NCBI GenBank assembly: GCA_026710435.1
Contig: JAPOQZ010000133.1
Span: 1 to 48,279 of the forward strand
Reading direction: 5' to 3'
From: a bacterium
GTDB taxonomy: Bacteria > Actinomycetota > Acidimicrobiia > Spongiisociales > Spongiisociaceae
Length of the DNA: 48,279 bases
Positions 35,381-44,614 of this stretch are shown piece by piece. The notes below the pieces were generated by a model. The model ran no database searches. It was not told where the DNA came from and saw only the letters and a program-made list of their open reading frames with translations. The position numbers and the translations under genes are program-made. Each line of letters begins with the position of its first letter. Position 1 is the stretch's first letter.

Positions 35381-35386
35381 TATGAT
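35381..35386 (+). promoter_or_regulatory. -10 element of ilvE, near-leaderless
   Basis: TATGAT lies 8 bases before the ilvE ATG at 35395, too close for a ribosome binding site. A leaderless transcript is likely. No clear -35 box is visible. Confidence 0.4.
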
Positions 35387-35394
35387 GGTGGGCT

Positions 35395-36306
35395 ATGGAT
35401 ACGGCGAAATACATCTGGATGGACGGTCGGCTAATCGACTTCGAGGATGCGAACGTCCATGTACTCACCCATGCTCTGCACTACGGCACCGGGGTCTTCG
35501 AGGGGATCCGGGCCTACGAAGCCGCGGGGGGAACCGCCGTATTCCGGCTCCGGGAACACATCGACCGCATGATCCGCTCCGCCAAGGCGTACCAGATGGA
35601 CGTCGGGTACACGGCCGAGGAACTGGTCGAGGCCTGCAAGGAAGTGGTCCGGGCCAACGGGTTCAGGTCAGGCTACATCCGCCCGATCGTATTCCTCGGC
35701 CTCGGCGCGCTCGGTCTCGATCCGAGGGGCGCCAGCGTGCAGGTTGCCATCATCACCTGGCAATGGGGCGCCTACCTGGGTGAGGACGGTATCCGCAACG
35801 GAATCCGGGTGAAGGTCTCATCGTGGAGGCGCTTCTCCCACGACGCCTTCCCCAACGCCAAAGCCACCGGAACCTACATCAACTCGATCCTGGCCAAGCG
35901 GGACGCGGTGACGGACGGCTACGACGAGGCGCTGATGCTCAACAGCGACGGGGCGGTCTCGGAGGGTTCGGGCGAGAACCTATTCCTGATCCGGGACGGA
36001 GCGGTCTACACGCCGCCCCTGTCCGCCGGATGCCTGGACGGCGTGACCCGCAACGCGGTCATGACCCTGCTCTCCGACGACGGTCACCGTATCGTCGAGA
36101 AGGTCGTCCACCGCTCCGACCTGTACTACTGCGATGAGCTGTTCATGACCGGTACCGCAGCCGAGGTGACCCCGATCCGCGAGGTGGACAACCGGCCGGT
36201 CGGCCCAGGGCATCCCGGTCCGGTCACCCGGCGGGCACAACAGATCTACGCCGACGCCTACACAGGCAAGCTCGATGCCTACTCCCACTGGCTCTCCTAC
36301 ATCTAA
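35395..36306 (+). CDS. ilvE: Branched-chain amino acid aminotransferase
   Basis: A class IV PLP aminotransferase, 303 residues, that makes or degrades Val, Leu and Ile. Motifs: IWMDGRLIDFEDANVHVLTHALHYGTGVFEGIRAY at the start, RPIVFLG, the lysine region FPNAKATGTYINSILAK, EALMLNSDGAVSEGSGENLFL and FMTGTAAEVTPI. It matches the bacterial IlvE length. The first methionine is used. Confidence 0.95.
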   Translation: MDTAKYIWMDGRLIDFEDANVHVLTHALHYGTGVFEGIRAYEAAGGTAVFRLREHIDRMIRSAKAYQMDVGYTAEELVEACKEVVRANGFRSGYIRPIVFLGLGALGLDPRGASVQVAIITWQWGAYLGEDGIRNGIRVKVSSWRRFSHDAFPNAKATGTYINSILAKRDAVTDGYDEALMLNSDGAVSEGSGENLFLIRDGAVYTPPLSAGCLDGVTRNAVMTLLSDDGHRIVEKVVHRSDLYYCDELFMTGTAAEVTPIREVDNRPVGPGHPGPVTRRAQQIYADAYTGKLDAYSHWLSYI

Positions 36307-36355
36307 CGTGGCGGCCGGGATGGGCTCGCCCCTGACCTCCGGGACCCGTTGAAAG

Positions 36356-36871
36356 ATGGGGCAGCAGCCGAACATCGAGCTTGTGGCGACCGAGCGTCCG
36401 GTTGGAAAGCTGGCGCGCGCCGCCGAGCGTCGCTGGACGCCACGACGGCCGGGGGAGATCACCTCGCCGTCCGAAATGCCTTCCGGTGGCTCCTTCGGCC
36501 GGCCCGGACCCGACACCGGATGGGGTCTCAGGATGATCCAGGCGGCTTCGTTCGATCGGGGGCGCCGACCGCGCATTCTGGAGAGCCTGCTGGGTGCCCT
36601 CGTAGGGGCACGAGCCTCCCATGCCCGCCGGGGTCCGGCCCGCCAGGACGTCGAAGTGGCTCTCTCTCTGGTAGGCCTGCATGAGGACTACACGGTTTCC
36701 GGCGGGGCACCGGAACAGATCGCCCTTCGCCGGGAACGGTGGCTCGACGCGGTGTCCCACGAACCATGGCCGGGTATGTCCGCGCTGGCGTCCATACCGC
36801 CCGACCTGCTTACCGACACACCCGAACGGGTGCGCTCCCGCCTGCTTGCTGATCCGTCACTGATCGGTTGA
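36356..36871 (+). CDS. Hypothetical protein
   Basis: A 171-residue protein with no recognised family. Residues ~1-60 are basic and proline/arginine-rich; residues ~60-170 are probably helical (RRPRILESLLGALVGARASHARRGPARQDVEVALSLVGLHEDYTVSG...). GC3 is high and codon use matches the neighbours. It lies between ilvE and a FAH-family gene on the same strand. The start at 36356 is uncertain, and a start nearer residue 60 is possible. Confidence 0.55.
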   Translation: MGQQPNIELVATERPVGKLARAAERRWTPRRPGEITSPSEMPSGGSFGRPGPDTGWGLRMIQAASFDRGRRPRILESLLGALVGARASHARRGPARQDVEVALSLVGLHEDYTVSGGAPEQIALRRERWLDAVSHEPWPGMSALASIPPDLLTDTPERVRSRLLADPSLIG

Positions 36872-36965
36872 GGTACCGGGTGCGAGTGATAATGGCCGTC
36901 TCCGAGCGGGACGGTCCGGGGGAGGGCCGGACGATGGTCCGGGTAACCGTTTCCGGGTCGATCCC

Positions 36966-37727
36966 ATGAAGATCGTTCGCATGCAGACCGACGAAGGCAT
37001 CCGTTACGGGGGAGTGGAACCGGACGGGATCCGGATCTACGACGGGACGCCCTTCGTCGCCTGGCAACCCACCGAGGTGCTGGTCGACTTCGGCAAGGCC
37101 CGGCTGCTGGCGCCGGTATTCCCCACCAAGGTTGTGGGAGTGGGCAGCAACTACGCCATGCATGTGGAGGAGATGGGAAGGCAGCTGCCCGACTCGCCCA
37201 CCGTCTTCCTCAAGCCGTCGACCGCAGTCGTCGGTCCTGGCCGACCCATAGTGCTTCCTGCCCTTTCGCAGGAGGTCCACCACGAGGCCGAACTGGTGGT
37301 GGTGATCGGCAAGGTGGCCCGCAAAGTCGCAGTCGAGGATGCTTCCAGCGTGGTTCTGGGCTACACCGCCGGTAACGACGTGACCGCCCGGGACCTGCAG
37401 CGCGAGGATGGCCAGTTCACGAGGGCCAAGGGGTTCGACAGCTTCTGCCCACTGGGCCCGGCCATCGAGACCGAATACGACCCACTCGAGGACTTCTCGC
37501 TCGAATGCCGCGTCAACGGCGAGATCCGGCAGGGAACTTCCATCAACGACATGATCTTCGGCGTCGCGGAACTCATCGCGTTCGTGACGTCAGTGATGAC
37601 GCTGTTGCCCGGCGACGTGATCATGACCGGCACCCCGTCCGGGGTAGGTCCGATCCGGCACGGTGACCTGGTTGAGGTTACCCTCGAAGGCGTGGGTACC
37701 CTCTCCAACCCGGTGGTGGCCGAGTGA
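36966..37727 (+). CDS. Fumarylacetoacetate hydrolase (FAH) family protein
   Basis: A 253-residue FAH-fold enzyme. The metal site is visible as EVHHEAELVVVIGKVARKV, with GVGSNYAMHVEEMG before it and GYTAGNDVTARDLQREDGQFTRAKGFDSFCPLGPAI after it; TGTPSGVGPI closes the domain. Such enzymes hydrolyse or decarboxylate oxo acids in aromatic or other catabolism; the substrate is not predictable. The stop overlaps gltX by 4 bases. Confidence 0.9.
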   Translation: MKIVRMQTDEGIRYGGVEPDGIRIYDGTPFVAWQPTEVLVDFGKARLLAPVFPTKVVGVGSNYAMHVEEMGRQLPDSPTVFLKPSTAVVGPGRPIVLPALSQEVHHEAELVVVIGKVARKVAVEDASSVVLGYTAGNDVTARDLQREDGQFTRAKGFDSFCPLGPAIETEYDPLEDFSLECRVNGEIRQGTSINDMIFGVAELIAFVTSVMTLLPGDVIMTGTPSGVGPIRHGDLVEVTLEGVGTLSNPVVAE

Positions 37728-39190
37728 ACTCCAGTAGCGTCCGCCTCCGGATCGCCCCGTCGCCCACCGGTTACCTCCACGTCGGGAACGTCCGGGCGGC
37801 GCTCTTCAACTGGCTGTACGCCCGGCGGACCGGTGGCGTGTTCATCATCCGGATAGACGACACCGACCAGGCCCGGTCCGACGACCGTTACATCGAGGAC
37901 ATCGTGGAGGGGTTCCGCTGGTTGGACCTGGACTGGGACGAGGGCGTCGAGGTGGGAGGGCCTTACGGCACCTACCGGCAGTCCGACCGTTTCGACCGCT
38001 ACCGGGAGGCTGCCGGATCCCTGGTGGAGTCAGGCAGGGCCTACTACGACTTCCGCTCGGCCGCGGAACTGGACGAACTCCGATCCAGGGCGCGTGGGGA
38101 GAAGAGACCCCCCGGCTATTACATCAGGCGTCCCCCGGACAGCGACCCCGAGGATCAACGTCGGCAGCTGGCAGCGGGGGAGCGGGCGGTGATCCGCTTC
38201 TCGACACCGGGCCGGCCGGTTGAGTTCCACGACCTGGTGAGGGGACGGGTTCGCTTCGAAGCGGACACCATCGACGACTTCGTGATGCTGCGCTCGGACG
38301 GCTCGCCCACCTACCACCTTGCGTCGACGGTGGATGACATCGACTACCGGATCAGCCATGTTGCCCGCGGCGAGGATCTGCTGTCTTCGACTCCCAAACA
38401 TATCCTCCTTACGGAGGCCCTGGGCGGGGAGCACCCGGAGTACGCTCACCTGCCTTTGCTGTTCGGGCCGGACGGACGGAAGCTCTCCAAGCGCCACGGG
38501 GACACCTCCCTGCGCGCCTACCGGGAGGGGGGATACCTGCCCGAGGCGGTCTTCAACTACATGAGTCTTCTCGGGTGGTCGTTCGATCCCGACACCGAGA
38601 TCTTCGGGCGGGAGCAGGCGATCGGGGCCTTCGACCTGACCGATGTCCAGAAGAGTCCGGCCGTTTTCGATCGTGAGAAGCTGACCTGGATGAACGGCCT
38701 CTACATGCGGTCGATGGAGGCCACCGATTTCGTCGCCCTGGCAGCCGATTCGGTCGAGGCGGACCTGGGCCGTTCCCTGGACGATGAGGAGCGGGGCCGC
38801 CTGGCCGAACTGGCGCCGCTTCTTCAGGAACGGACCCGGCTGACCACCGATATCGGACCCGCCGCCCGTTTCCTGTTCTGCGACATCGCCTACGACGCCA
38901 AGGCCTGGCGGAAGGTCATGAAGGCCCACGCCCGGCAAGCCCTCGTTGCAGCACGGGCGGCACTCGACGCGGTGGGGGACTGGACGACCGGCGACATCGA
39001 ACAGGCTCTGCGGGCCATGCTCGCCGCCGAGGGACTCAACGCCCGCAAGGGCTGGCAACCGATCAGGGTGGCGATCACCGGTACCAACATCTCACCCCCG
39101 CTGTTCGAGAGTCTGGCGGCCCTTCCGAGGGACGTGGTGATGGCCAGGATCGCCGCCGCGCTGGACGAAGTAACCCGGGCCGAGAGCTGA
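37724..39190 (+). CDS. gltX: Glutamyl-tRNA synthetase
   Basis: Charges tRNA-Glu (and, where GatCAB works, tRNA-Gln) with glutamate. The protein has 488 residues, with the class I HIGH-type motif in APSPTGYLHVGNVRAALFNW, RIDDTDQARS, GEDLLSSTPKHILL, the KMSKS-type motif KLSKRHGD, and a C-terminal anticodon-binding helical domain. The GTG start is part of a GTGA overlap with the upstream gene. With gatCAB in the window, it is probably non-discriminating. Confidence 0.96.
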   Translation: MNSSSVRLRIAPSPTGYLHVGNVRAALFNWLYARRTGGVFIIRIDDTDQARSDDRYIEDIVEGFRWLDLDWDEGVEVGGPYGTYRQSDRFDRYREAAGSLVESGRAYYDFRSAAELDELRSRARGEKRPPGYYIRRPPDSDPEDQRRQLAAGERAVIRFSTPGRPVEFHDLVRGRVRFEADTIDDFVMLRSDGSPTYHLASTVDDIDYRISHVARGEDLLSSTPKHILLTEALGGEHPEYAHLPLLFGPDGRKLSKRHGDTSLRAYREGGYLPEAVFNYMSLLGWSFDPDTEIFGREQAIGAFDLTDVQKSPAVFDREKLTWMNGLYMRSMEATDFVALAADSVEADLGRSLDDEERGRLAELAPLLQERTRLTTDIGPAARFLFCDIAYDAKAWRKVMKAHARQALVAARAALDAVGDWTTGDIEQALRAMLAAEGLNARKGWQPIRVAITGTNISPPLFESLAALPRDVVMARIAAALDEVTRAES

Positions 39191-39216
39191 AACCCGGTCT
39201 GCCGGTACTTCTGCCC

Positions 39217-40449
39217 TCAACCAAGTGCACGGTCGAGGGCTTCGATCAGGCGATCGATCTCCTCCCTGGTGGTGTAGTGGATGAAGGACATCCTCAGCAC
39301 ACCAGGATCCGTGGGTATCCGCATCTCATCCAGCAGGCGGGGAGCGTAGAAGTCCCCAACGCCGACCATCATCCCGCTCCGGACCAGAGAACCCGCCACG
39401 TCGGTGACCGGCCTCCTCAGCGGGAGCATCGACACCGTGGGAGCCCGGAGGGTGGTGTCGGCCGGTCCGACGATGCGCACGTCGTCACGGTCTGCCAGGT
39501 AATCGAGCAACCGGCTCAGCAGTGCCGTTTCGTGGGTCCGGAACATGTCGTGGACCTGCCGACCTCGTTCCATGGCCCCGGCGTCTTGCCCGCAATGGTG
39601 CGAGTAGAGGTCGTCCAGATAGTCGACGATCCCCGCGCAGGCCGCGATCTGCGGGTGGTCGGCCCCTGCCGGAACAAGCTTGTTGCGGGGTTGGTGGGCG
39701 ACGAAGTAGTGGCCCTCGTTCCCGAGCCGGTGGGCCAGGTCTCGACGGACATACATGATCCCTTGGTGCGGCCCCCACGTCTTGTAGGCCGAGAACAGGT
39801 AGACGTCCACCCCCAGCCTCCCGATGTCGGGCAGGCCGTGCGGGGCGTAGGACACCCCGTCGACCACCACCCTGGCGCCGACCTCCGCTGCCCGGGATAC
39901 CACGTCGTCGACCGGGTTGATGGCCGCCACCACGTTGGAAGCGTGAGGGAAAGCGACGAGCCGGGTGCGTCCGGTGATCAGCGTGTCGAGGTCATCGATG
40001 TCCAGGGTCCCCTTCTCGGGGTTCACCCGCCATTCCCTCACGGTGATCCCGGTGTCGTGCAGGCGTCTCCACACTCCCGCGTTGGCCTCGTGGTCCTGGG
40101 TGGAGGCGACGATCTCGTCCCCCTCGCGCCACATGGACCGGAAAGCCCGGGCCAGGACGTAGGTGTTCTGGGAGGTGGAAGGCCCGAAGTGGATCTCGTC
40201 AGCTCCCACACCCGTCCAGCCCGCCAGCCTTTCGTAGGAGTTCTCCATCGCGGCGGTGGCTTCCATCGAGAGAGGGAAGCCATGGTCGGGCTGCACCTTG
40301 GTCCGGCGGTAGAAGTTCGTCAGCCGATCGATGACCTGGCGGCAGACATAGGACCCGCCCGCGTTCTCGAAGTGAGCCCACCCGGCCAGGCGAGGATCGG
40401 AGAAGGCGGGAAACTGGCTGCGGGCGTACTCGACATCGATGTGTTCCAA
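39217..40449 (-). CDS. Class V aminotransferase, cysteine-desulfurase-like
   Basis: A 410-residue fold-type I PLP protein. It shows FENAGGSYVC, the GPSTSQNTYVLARA phosphate region, DHEANAGVWRRL, FPHASNVVAAINPV, VDGVSYAPHG and a PLP lysine in FSAYKTWGPHQGIMYVRR. It lacks the mobile-loop catalytic cysteine of SufS or IscS, so it is probably not a desulfurase but a related lyase or aminotransferase. The physiological substrate is not known. Minus strand, convergent with gltX. Confidence 0.88.
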   Translation of the reverse strand: MEHIDVEYARSQFPAFSDPRLAGWAHFENAGGSYVCRQVIDRLTNFYRRTKVQPDHGFPLSMEATAAMENSYERLAGWTGVGADEIHFGPSTSQNTYVLARAFRSMWREGDEIVASTQDHEANAGVWRRLHDTGITVREWRVNPEKGTLDIDDLDTLITGRTRLVAFPHASNVVAAINPVDDVVSRAAEVGARVVVDGVSYAPHGLPDIGRLGVDVYLFSAYKTWGPHQGIMYVRRDLAHRLGNEGHYFVAHQPRNKLVPAGADHPQIAACAGIVDYLDDLYSHHCGQDAGAMERGRQVHDMFRTHETALLSRLLDYLADRDDVRIVGPADTTLRAPTVSMLPLRRPVTDVAGSLVRSGMMVGVGDFYAPRLLDEMRIPTDPGVLRMSFIHYTTREEIDRLIEALDRALG

Positions 40450-40601
40450 GGAGTGCCTCCGGTAGGGGGGTGGACTCCCCGAGTTTGCCAGGTCAGGACT
40501 GCATAGAAGCGAAGCCCGGTCAGCTCAGCCGTCCCTGGCCCACGGGAGGTGTTTCCCGACCCCTCTCGGGGACTTGTCGTACCCCCAGGCCCGGATCCTG
40601 T

Positions 40602-40856
40602 TCAGGTGTCGTTGAGTAGAGGCCTTCGGAAGTCGGGTGGATGGCCGGTGGACGGATCTGGATCCTCGGGGTCGTCCCCGATCCTGGCGATGTTCTTGCC
40701 GTTCGCAACCACTTCGCGGGTCAGGCCGCCAATGCCCAGATCCAGTTCGTGCAGTTGCACGTCAATCCGCTCGAGCCGACTTACGTGGTAACGCCACATA
40801 AGCATCCCGATGCCGACGAGAAGCGCTCGCTTGATCCAGCGGGAGAACCGACTCAT
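40602..40856 (-). CDS. Small one-TM protein, member of a tandem pair
   Basis: An 84-residue protein: RFSRWIKRALLVGIGMLMWRYHVSRL (membrane segment with flanking positives), then a helix ERIDVQLHELDLGIGGLTREVVANGKNIARIGD. It matches the protein at 41025 in the same order (membrane segment, R-x-DRVD/RIDVQL-x-EL, REVVANGK-x-IARI). The family is short, with a membrane anchor and probable coiled coil. The TACAGT hexamer 7 bases upstream of the ATG suggests a leaderless mRNA. Function unknown. Confidence 0.6.
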   Translation of the reverse strand: MSRFSRWIKRALLVGIGMLMWRYHVSRLERIDVQLHELDLGIGGLTREVVANGKNIARIGDDPEDPDPSTGHPPDFRRPLLNDT

Positions 40857-41024
40857 GGTTGGGACTGTACTGCCTTGCCTCAGCCTATTACAAACTTCTA
40901 ATCACTATTGAGCAAGGTTTCCACACAAGTTATACATTCAAAGGCGGATTGCAGTGGTACACCATGCGGGATTGAGAGTCCTCTCGATCGGACCCGGCAG
41001 GGAACGTGCCTCGCCGGATGCCGG

Positions 41025-41258
41025 CTATCGATCCCCGGGTACGAAACTCCCCGGCTCTGTTGGGCGGGCGAGAGGCCGGGGATGGCCTTCGTGGCGGCCT
41101 TCGATCCGCGCGATGCTCTTGCCGTTCGCCACGACCTCTCTGGACAATTCACGGAGTTGCGTGTCAACGCGATCGAATCGCCTGACCTGGGAGCGCCAGA
41201 GCAGCGTTCCGATGCCGACGAGGGTCGCCGGATTGATCCAGAAGGCGAGCGATTCCAT
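41025..41258 (-). CDS. Small one-TM protein, paralogue of the one at 40602
   Basis: A 77-residue protein: MESLAFWINPATLVGIGTLLWRSQVRRFDRVDTQLRELSREVVANGKSIARIEG and a proline-rich tail. The start at 41258 is chosen by alignment to its neighbour; the ORF extends to 41285. Both genes lie in tandem on the minus strand, ~170 bases apart, and look like a recent local duplication. A small membrane-anchored coiled-coil protein may act as a regulator or toxin-like partner, but no function is claimed. Confidence 0.6.
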   Translation of the reverse strand: MESLAFWINPATLVGIGTLLWRSQVRRFDRVDTQLRELSREVVANGKSIARIEGRHEGHPRPLARPTEPGSFVPGDR

Positions 41259-41384
41259 TCCCGGATCGTAATCTATTCTTGCCACTTCTACAACTCTCTA
41301 AGCACGGCTGAGCACTACTGACAGGCGAATTCCATACGAACCACCGAGGTAGCTGGAGGCATGTGCTGGTGAGATAGAGTTGAC

Positions 41385-42302
41385 ATGCCAGCGGATGGAG
41401 TCAGTCACATCGAGATGCGAGACCGGATCGGCGGAGGCCTGCTTGGTGTAGCTGCCGGTGACGCCCTCGGGGCGACCTTGGAGTTCATGACCGCCGCCGA
41501 TATACGCCGTCGGTACGGGGTCCACCGGGAGATCATCGGAGGGGGACCATTCCACTGGCGGCCGGGACAGGGGACTGACGACACCGACCTCACATGGGCG
41601 GTGCTGTGCGCATACCTCGACGGTCCCTACTCGCTCGAACGGGTGGCTCGCAACATGCTCCGATGGTTCGACACAGGGCCACCCGATGTGGGTGGCGCCA
41701 CCGCCCGAGCCTTGGGACGCCTCGACCGGACCGGTGATCCCCGTACCAGCGGCAACACAGGCGAGCGTTCGTGCGGTAACGGATCCCTGATGCGCTGCAT
41801 CCCCACCGCGCTGGCCCGCCCCGACGACGCCACCCGCCACCGCGAACTCGCCGAGATATCGGCGGTCACCCACGCCCACATCCGATGTATCGACAGCTGC
41901 GTGGCCTACGGGGAGATCGTCAACGGCCTGCTCGAAGGAGCGCGGGTTCCCGAAGCTCTGGCGGCAGCCCGGGCCCTGCACATGGACCCAGCGGTTCGCT
42001 CCGCCCTCGACATAGACCCACGGTTGCCGGTGGAGCGCCTCCGGACCTCCGGTTACGTCATCGACTCACTCGGCTGCGCGGTGTGGGCCGTCCAGCAGGA
42101 GTACACCTTCGAGGAGGTCATCGTGGCTCTGGTCAACCGCGGCCGCGACACCGACACCACAGGAGCGATAGCAGGAGGTCTCGTCGGCGTCCTCCAAGGC
42201 ATCGAGTCCATACCCCCGCGCTGGCGCCGGAAACTCGAGTACCACGACCGTCTCGTAGGCGCAGTTCCTCAATTGGTTGGCCTCCGAGAAGCCGCTTCCT
42301 AA
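41385..42302 (+). CDS. ADP-ribosylglycohydrolase (DraG-like)
   Basis: A 305-residue all-helical hydrolase that removes ADP-ribose from proteins or nucleic acids. Visible are GGLLGVAAGDALGATLEFM, the metal ligands GTDDTDLTWAV, CGNGSLMRCIPTAL, and the C-terminal metal motif NRGRDTDTTGAIAGGLVG. All expected magnesium-binding acids are present. It sits ~100 bases upstream of mcrB in the same direction. Substrate could be an ADP-ribosylated protein or nucleic acid base. Confidence 0.9.
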   Translation: MPADGVSHIEMRDRIGGGLLGVAAGDALGATLEFMTAADIRRRYGVHREIIGGGPFHWRPGQGTDDTDLTWAVLCAYLDGPYSLERVARNMLRWFDTGPPDVGGATARALGRLDRTGDPRTSGNTGERSCGNGSLMRCIPTALARPDDATRHRELAEISAVTHAHIRCIDSCVAYGEIVNGLLEGARVPEALAAARALHMDPAVRSALDIDPRLPVERLRTSGYVIDSLGCAVWAVQQEYTFEEVIVALVNRGRDTDTTGAIAGGLVGVLQGIESIPPRWRRKLEYHDRLVGAVPQLVGLREAAS

Positions 42303-42402
42303 GCGGACCTGTCACACTCAGCGGATACAGTGATGGTGCGGCGGCGTGCCATCCCTAAGGATGGTTCGCCGGTGGTGAAGTCAGGCGACCGGGAGGACAG
42401 AA

Positions 42403-44610
42403 ATGGCGAGTGGGCGCCCTGACAGCGATAAAGAGATCGAGTTTCGGCGGCGTTGGTACGAGGCACATGTTTACAGACTCCAATCGGATCTTGAGAGCGG
42501 CCTGTACGAAGATTGGCTTCCCCAGTTCCGGGACTCAGCGCCCGAAGCCCTTGCGATCCGGGATCGGCTCGCTTCCTCAGGCGACTTGGACCGCTTCAGA
42601 GCCGAACAGCAAACCTGGGCCTTCAAGGAACAAGTCGGGTTTAAAGGTCATAACGGTGCGCAGTTGATCAACTCGCTCGTGAAGCGTACCGACGATCGCG
42701 CCAAGTTGACCGATCTCCTCGTGGGCGGCTTGACGCCGCCCACGGATCGTGAGTCCGCTGCCACCAAAATGGATGCACTGCTCGACCACATTGACCGGAT
42801 CAAAGTCGGCGCACATCCTGCTCCGGTTCACGTGGCCTTCATGTTTCCGTACTTCTGGGCGCTGGAGCAACCCCACGAGTGGCCAGTCTTCTGGCCATCT
42901 TCCCGGAAGTTCTTGGAGGTTTCAACGGGGACTAGGTTCTCGGGTTCTCCAACAGAGCGCTACTTCGAATTCATCGACTTGGTGGCTGAACTCGACGACG
43001 ACTACGAGTGGTTTACAAGAGTGACGAGTTGGTGGGACGAGGGAGGCTCCCGGAGGTCTGTGTTTCTTAACCCCGTTCTCGTAGATAGATGTGCCTATGG
43101 ACGGGATCCCGAAGTAGTTCCTGGTGAACTACTCGAAAGTAACGCGGCTGCGTTGGTGGGGATCGCCAGATACCTCGCCAATACGTTGGCCAAGGACGTG
43201 TCCGAAGTGGTCGAACACCTTTCCAAGCGGGAGGCCCCGCGCTTGGAGTGGAGGAAGGGGCGTCCGAGATCCGATCTCTGGGCTGACTGGAGGGTTCAGG
43301 GGTTTGAAATGGGCCTACGGCTCTGGATCAATGACCAAGGAGCCGCCATCGGGATCTCTCCGGGGCTGATCACACCTGGTTGGACTGACGAGGCTCTCGA
43401 TGTTGTCTACCAGAACACAGCGGAAGGCTTCCGAATGATGGGCACCCGAGACTCAACCCACGGTGATGACGTCGGGTTTGTCGGGAGAACGGGGAGTTTC
43501 ATATACGGGCGCTGGTACGAGCCAGACCAACTGGTCGATCTCGATTTGAGGGCAGAAGTAGTCGATGTGGCGGTAGCGGCCCGGCCGCTTGTCGAAGCTC
43601 TTATCAGTCGAGCCTCTGCGGAGACTGGCAAACCGCAAATCCCCGCCAAGAAGGACCCCAAAGAGCCACCAGTCGTAGATCCTTTGGAAGAAGCCGCCCT
43701 TGACCTTCTGGTTGACCGGGCGTTCTTAGATGACATCGAAGAACTGCTCAAGGACAAGGGCCAGGTGATCCTCTACGGCCCCCCCGGGACTGGTAAGACA
43801 TATCTAGCTCAGAAACTGGCTGAGGCTCTCGCTCCCGACCCCGCTGACCGGGCATTGGTGCAGTTCCATCCCTCGACCTCCTATGAGGATTTCTTCGAGG
43901 GTTACAGGCCCGAGGAAGGGCCGGGTGGACAGATCGTCTACCGGCTGACCCCGGGTCCCCTGGCGCGCATGGTCGAACGAGCCATGGAGCAGCCTCAACG
44001 TTGTCAGATGATGATCATCGACGAGATCAACCGGGCCAACCTGCCCAAGGTGCTGGGTGAACTGCTGTTTCTGCTCGAGTATCGGGACAAGTCGATCTCC
44101 ACCCTGTACCGACCGGAGGGGAAATTCAAGCTGCCGAAGTTGTTGTGGTTCATCGGCACCATGAACACCGCAGACCGGTCGATCGCGCTCGTCGATGCCG
44201 CTCTGCGACGCCGCTTCCACTTCGTGCCGTTCTTCCCCGACCGGGGCCCTACGCAAGGATTGCTAGACCGCTGGCTGAAACGTGGAGAGGAACCGTTGTG
44301 GGTGGATGAGTTGGTGACCAAGGTCAACGACGAGTTGACCGAAGCCCTCGGCGCGGATCTCCAACTGGGCGCGAGCCACTTCATGAAGAAGGGTTACGGT
44401 ACCGAGCCGAGCGCGGACGACCCGGTCCTCCGCAGGATCTGGCGGTTCAATATCGAACCCTTCATCGAAGACCAGTTCTTCGGTAACGAGACCCAGATCA
44501 GTAAGTTCCGCCTCGGGCCGGTAATTACCCGCTACCGATCCTCGTTGGGGCTCGATGACCTCGCGGTCGGCCCTGGGGCGGCTGGCGACGAACCGGACGA
44601 GCAGGTCTAG
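42403..44610 (+). CDS. mcrB: McrB-like GTP/ATPase of an McrBC restriction system
   Basis: A 735-residue AAA+ protein. The last ~280 residues are the McrB motor: Walker A LYGPPGTGKTY (about 457-467), VQFHPSTSYEDFFEGYRPE, Walker B MMIIDEINRANLPKVLGELLFLLE, sensor region IGTMNTADRSIALVDAALRRRF. Residues ~1-430 are an N-terminal region I do not recognise in the classic McrB DNA-binding domain; it includes FMFPYFWALEQPHEWPVFWPSSRKFLEV and GRTGSFIYGRWYEPDQL. McrBC cuts methylated or otherwise modified DNA using nucleotide-driven translocation. GGGAGGA precedes the ATG. mcrC follows after 4 bases. Confidence 0.92.
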   Translation: MASGRPDSDKEIEFRRRWYEAHVYRLQSDLESGLYEDWLPQFRDSAPEALAIRDRLASSGDLDRFRAEQQTWAFKEQVGFKGHNGAQLINSLVKRTDDRAKLTDLLVGGLTPPTDRESAATKMDALLDHIDRIKVGAHPAPVHVAFMFPYFWALEQPHEWPVFWPSSRKFLEVSTGTRFSGSPTERYFEFIDLVAELDDDYEWFTRVTSWWDEGGSRRSVFLNPVLVDRCAYGRDPEVVPGELLESNAAALVGIARYLANTLAKDVSEVVEHLSKREAPRLEWRKGRPRSDLWADWRVQGFEMGLRLWINDQGAAIGISPGLITPGWTDEALDVVYQNTAEGFRMMGTRDSTHGDDVGFVGRTGSFIYGRWYEPDQLVDLDLRAEVVDVAVAARPLVEALISRASAETGKPQIPAKKDPKEPPVVDPLEEAALDLLVDRAFLDDIEELLKDKGQVILYGPPGTGKTYLAQKLAEALAPDPADRALVQFHPSTSYEDFFEGYRPEEGPGGQIVYRLTPGPLARMVERAMEQPQRCQMMIIDEINRANLPKVLGELLFLLEYRDKSISTLYRPEGKFKLPKLLWFIGTMNTADRSIALVDAALRRRFHFVPFFPDRGPTQGLLDRWLKRGEEPLWVDELVTKVNDELTEALGADLQLGASHFMKKGYGTEPSADDPVLRRIWRFNIEPFIEDQFFGNETQISKFRLGPVITRYRSSLGLDDLAVGPGAAGDEPDEQV

Positions 44611-44614
44611 GACG

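Noticed and set aside
35193-35468. Upstream extension of the small minus-strand ORF to 35468
   Set aside because: It would cross the ilvE start and its promoter, and the added sequence has no protein-like pattern; the ATG at 35192 has a good ribosome site.
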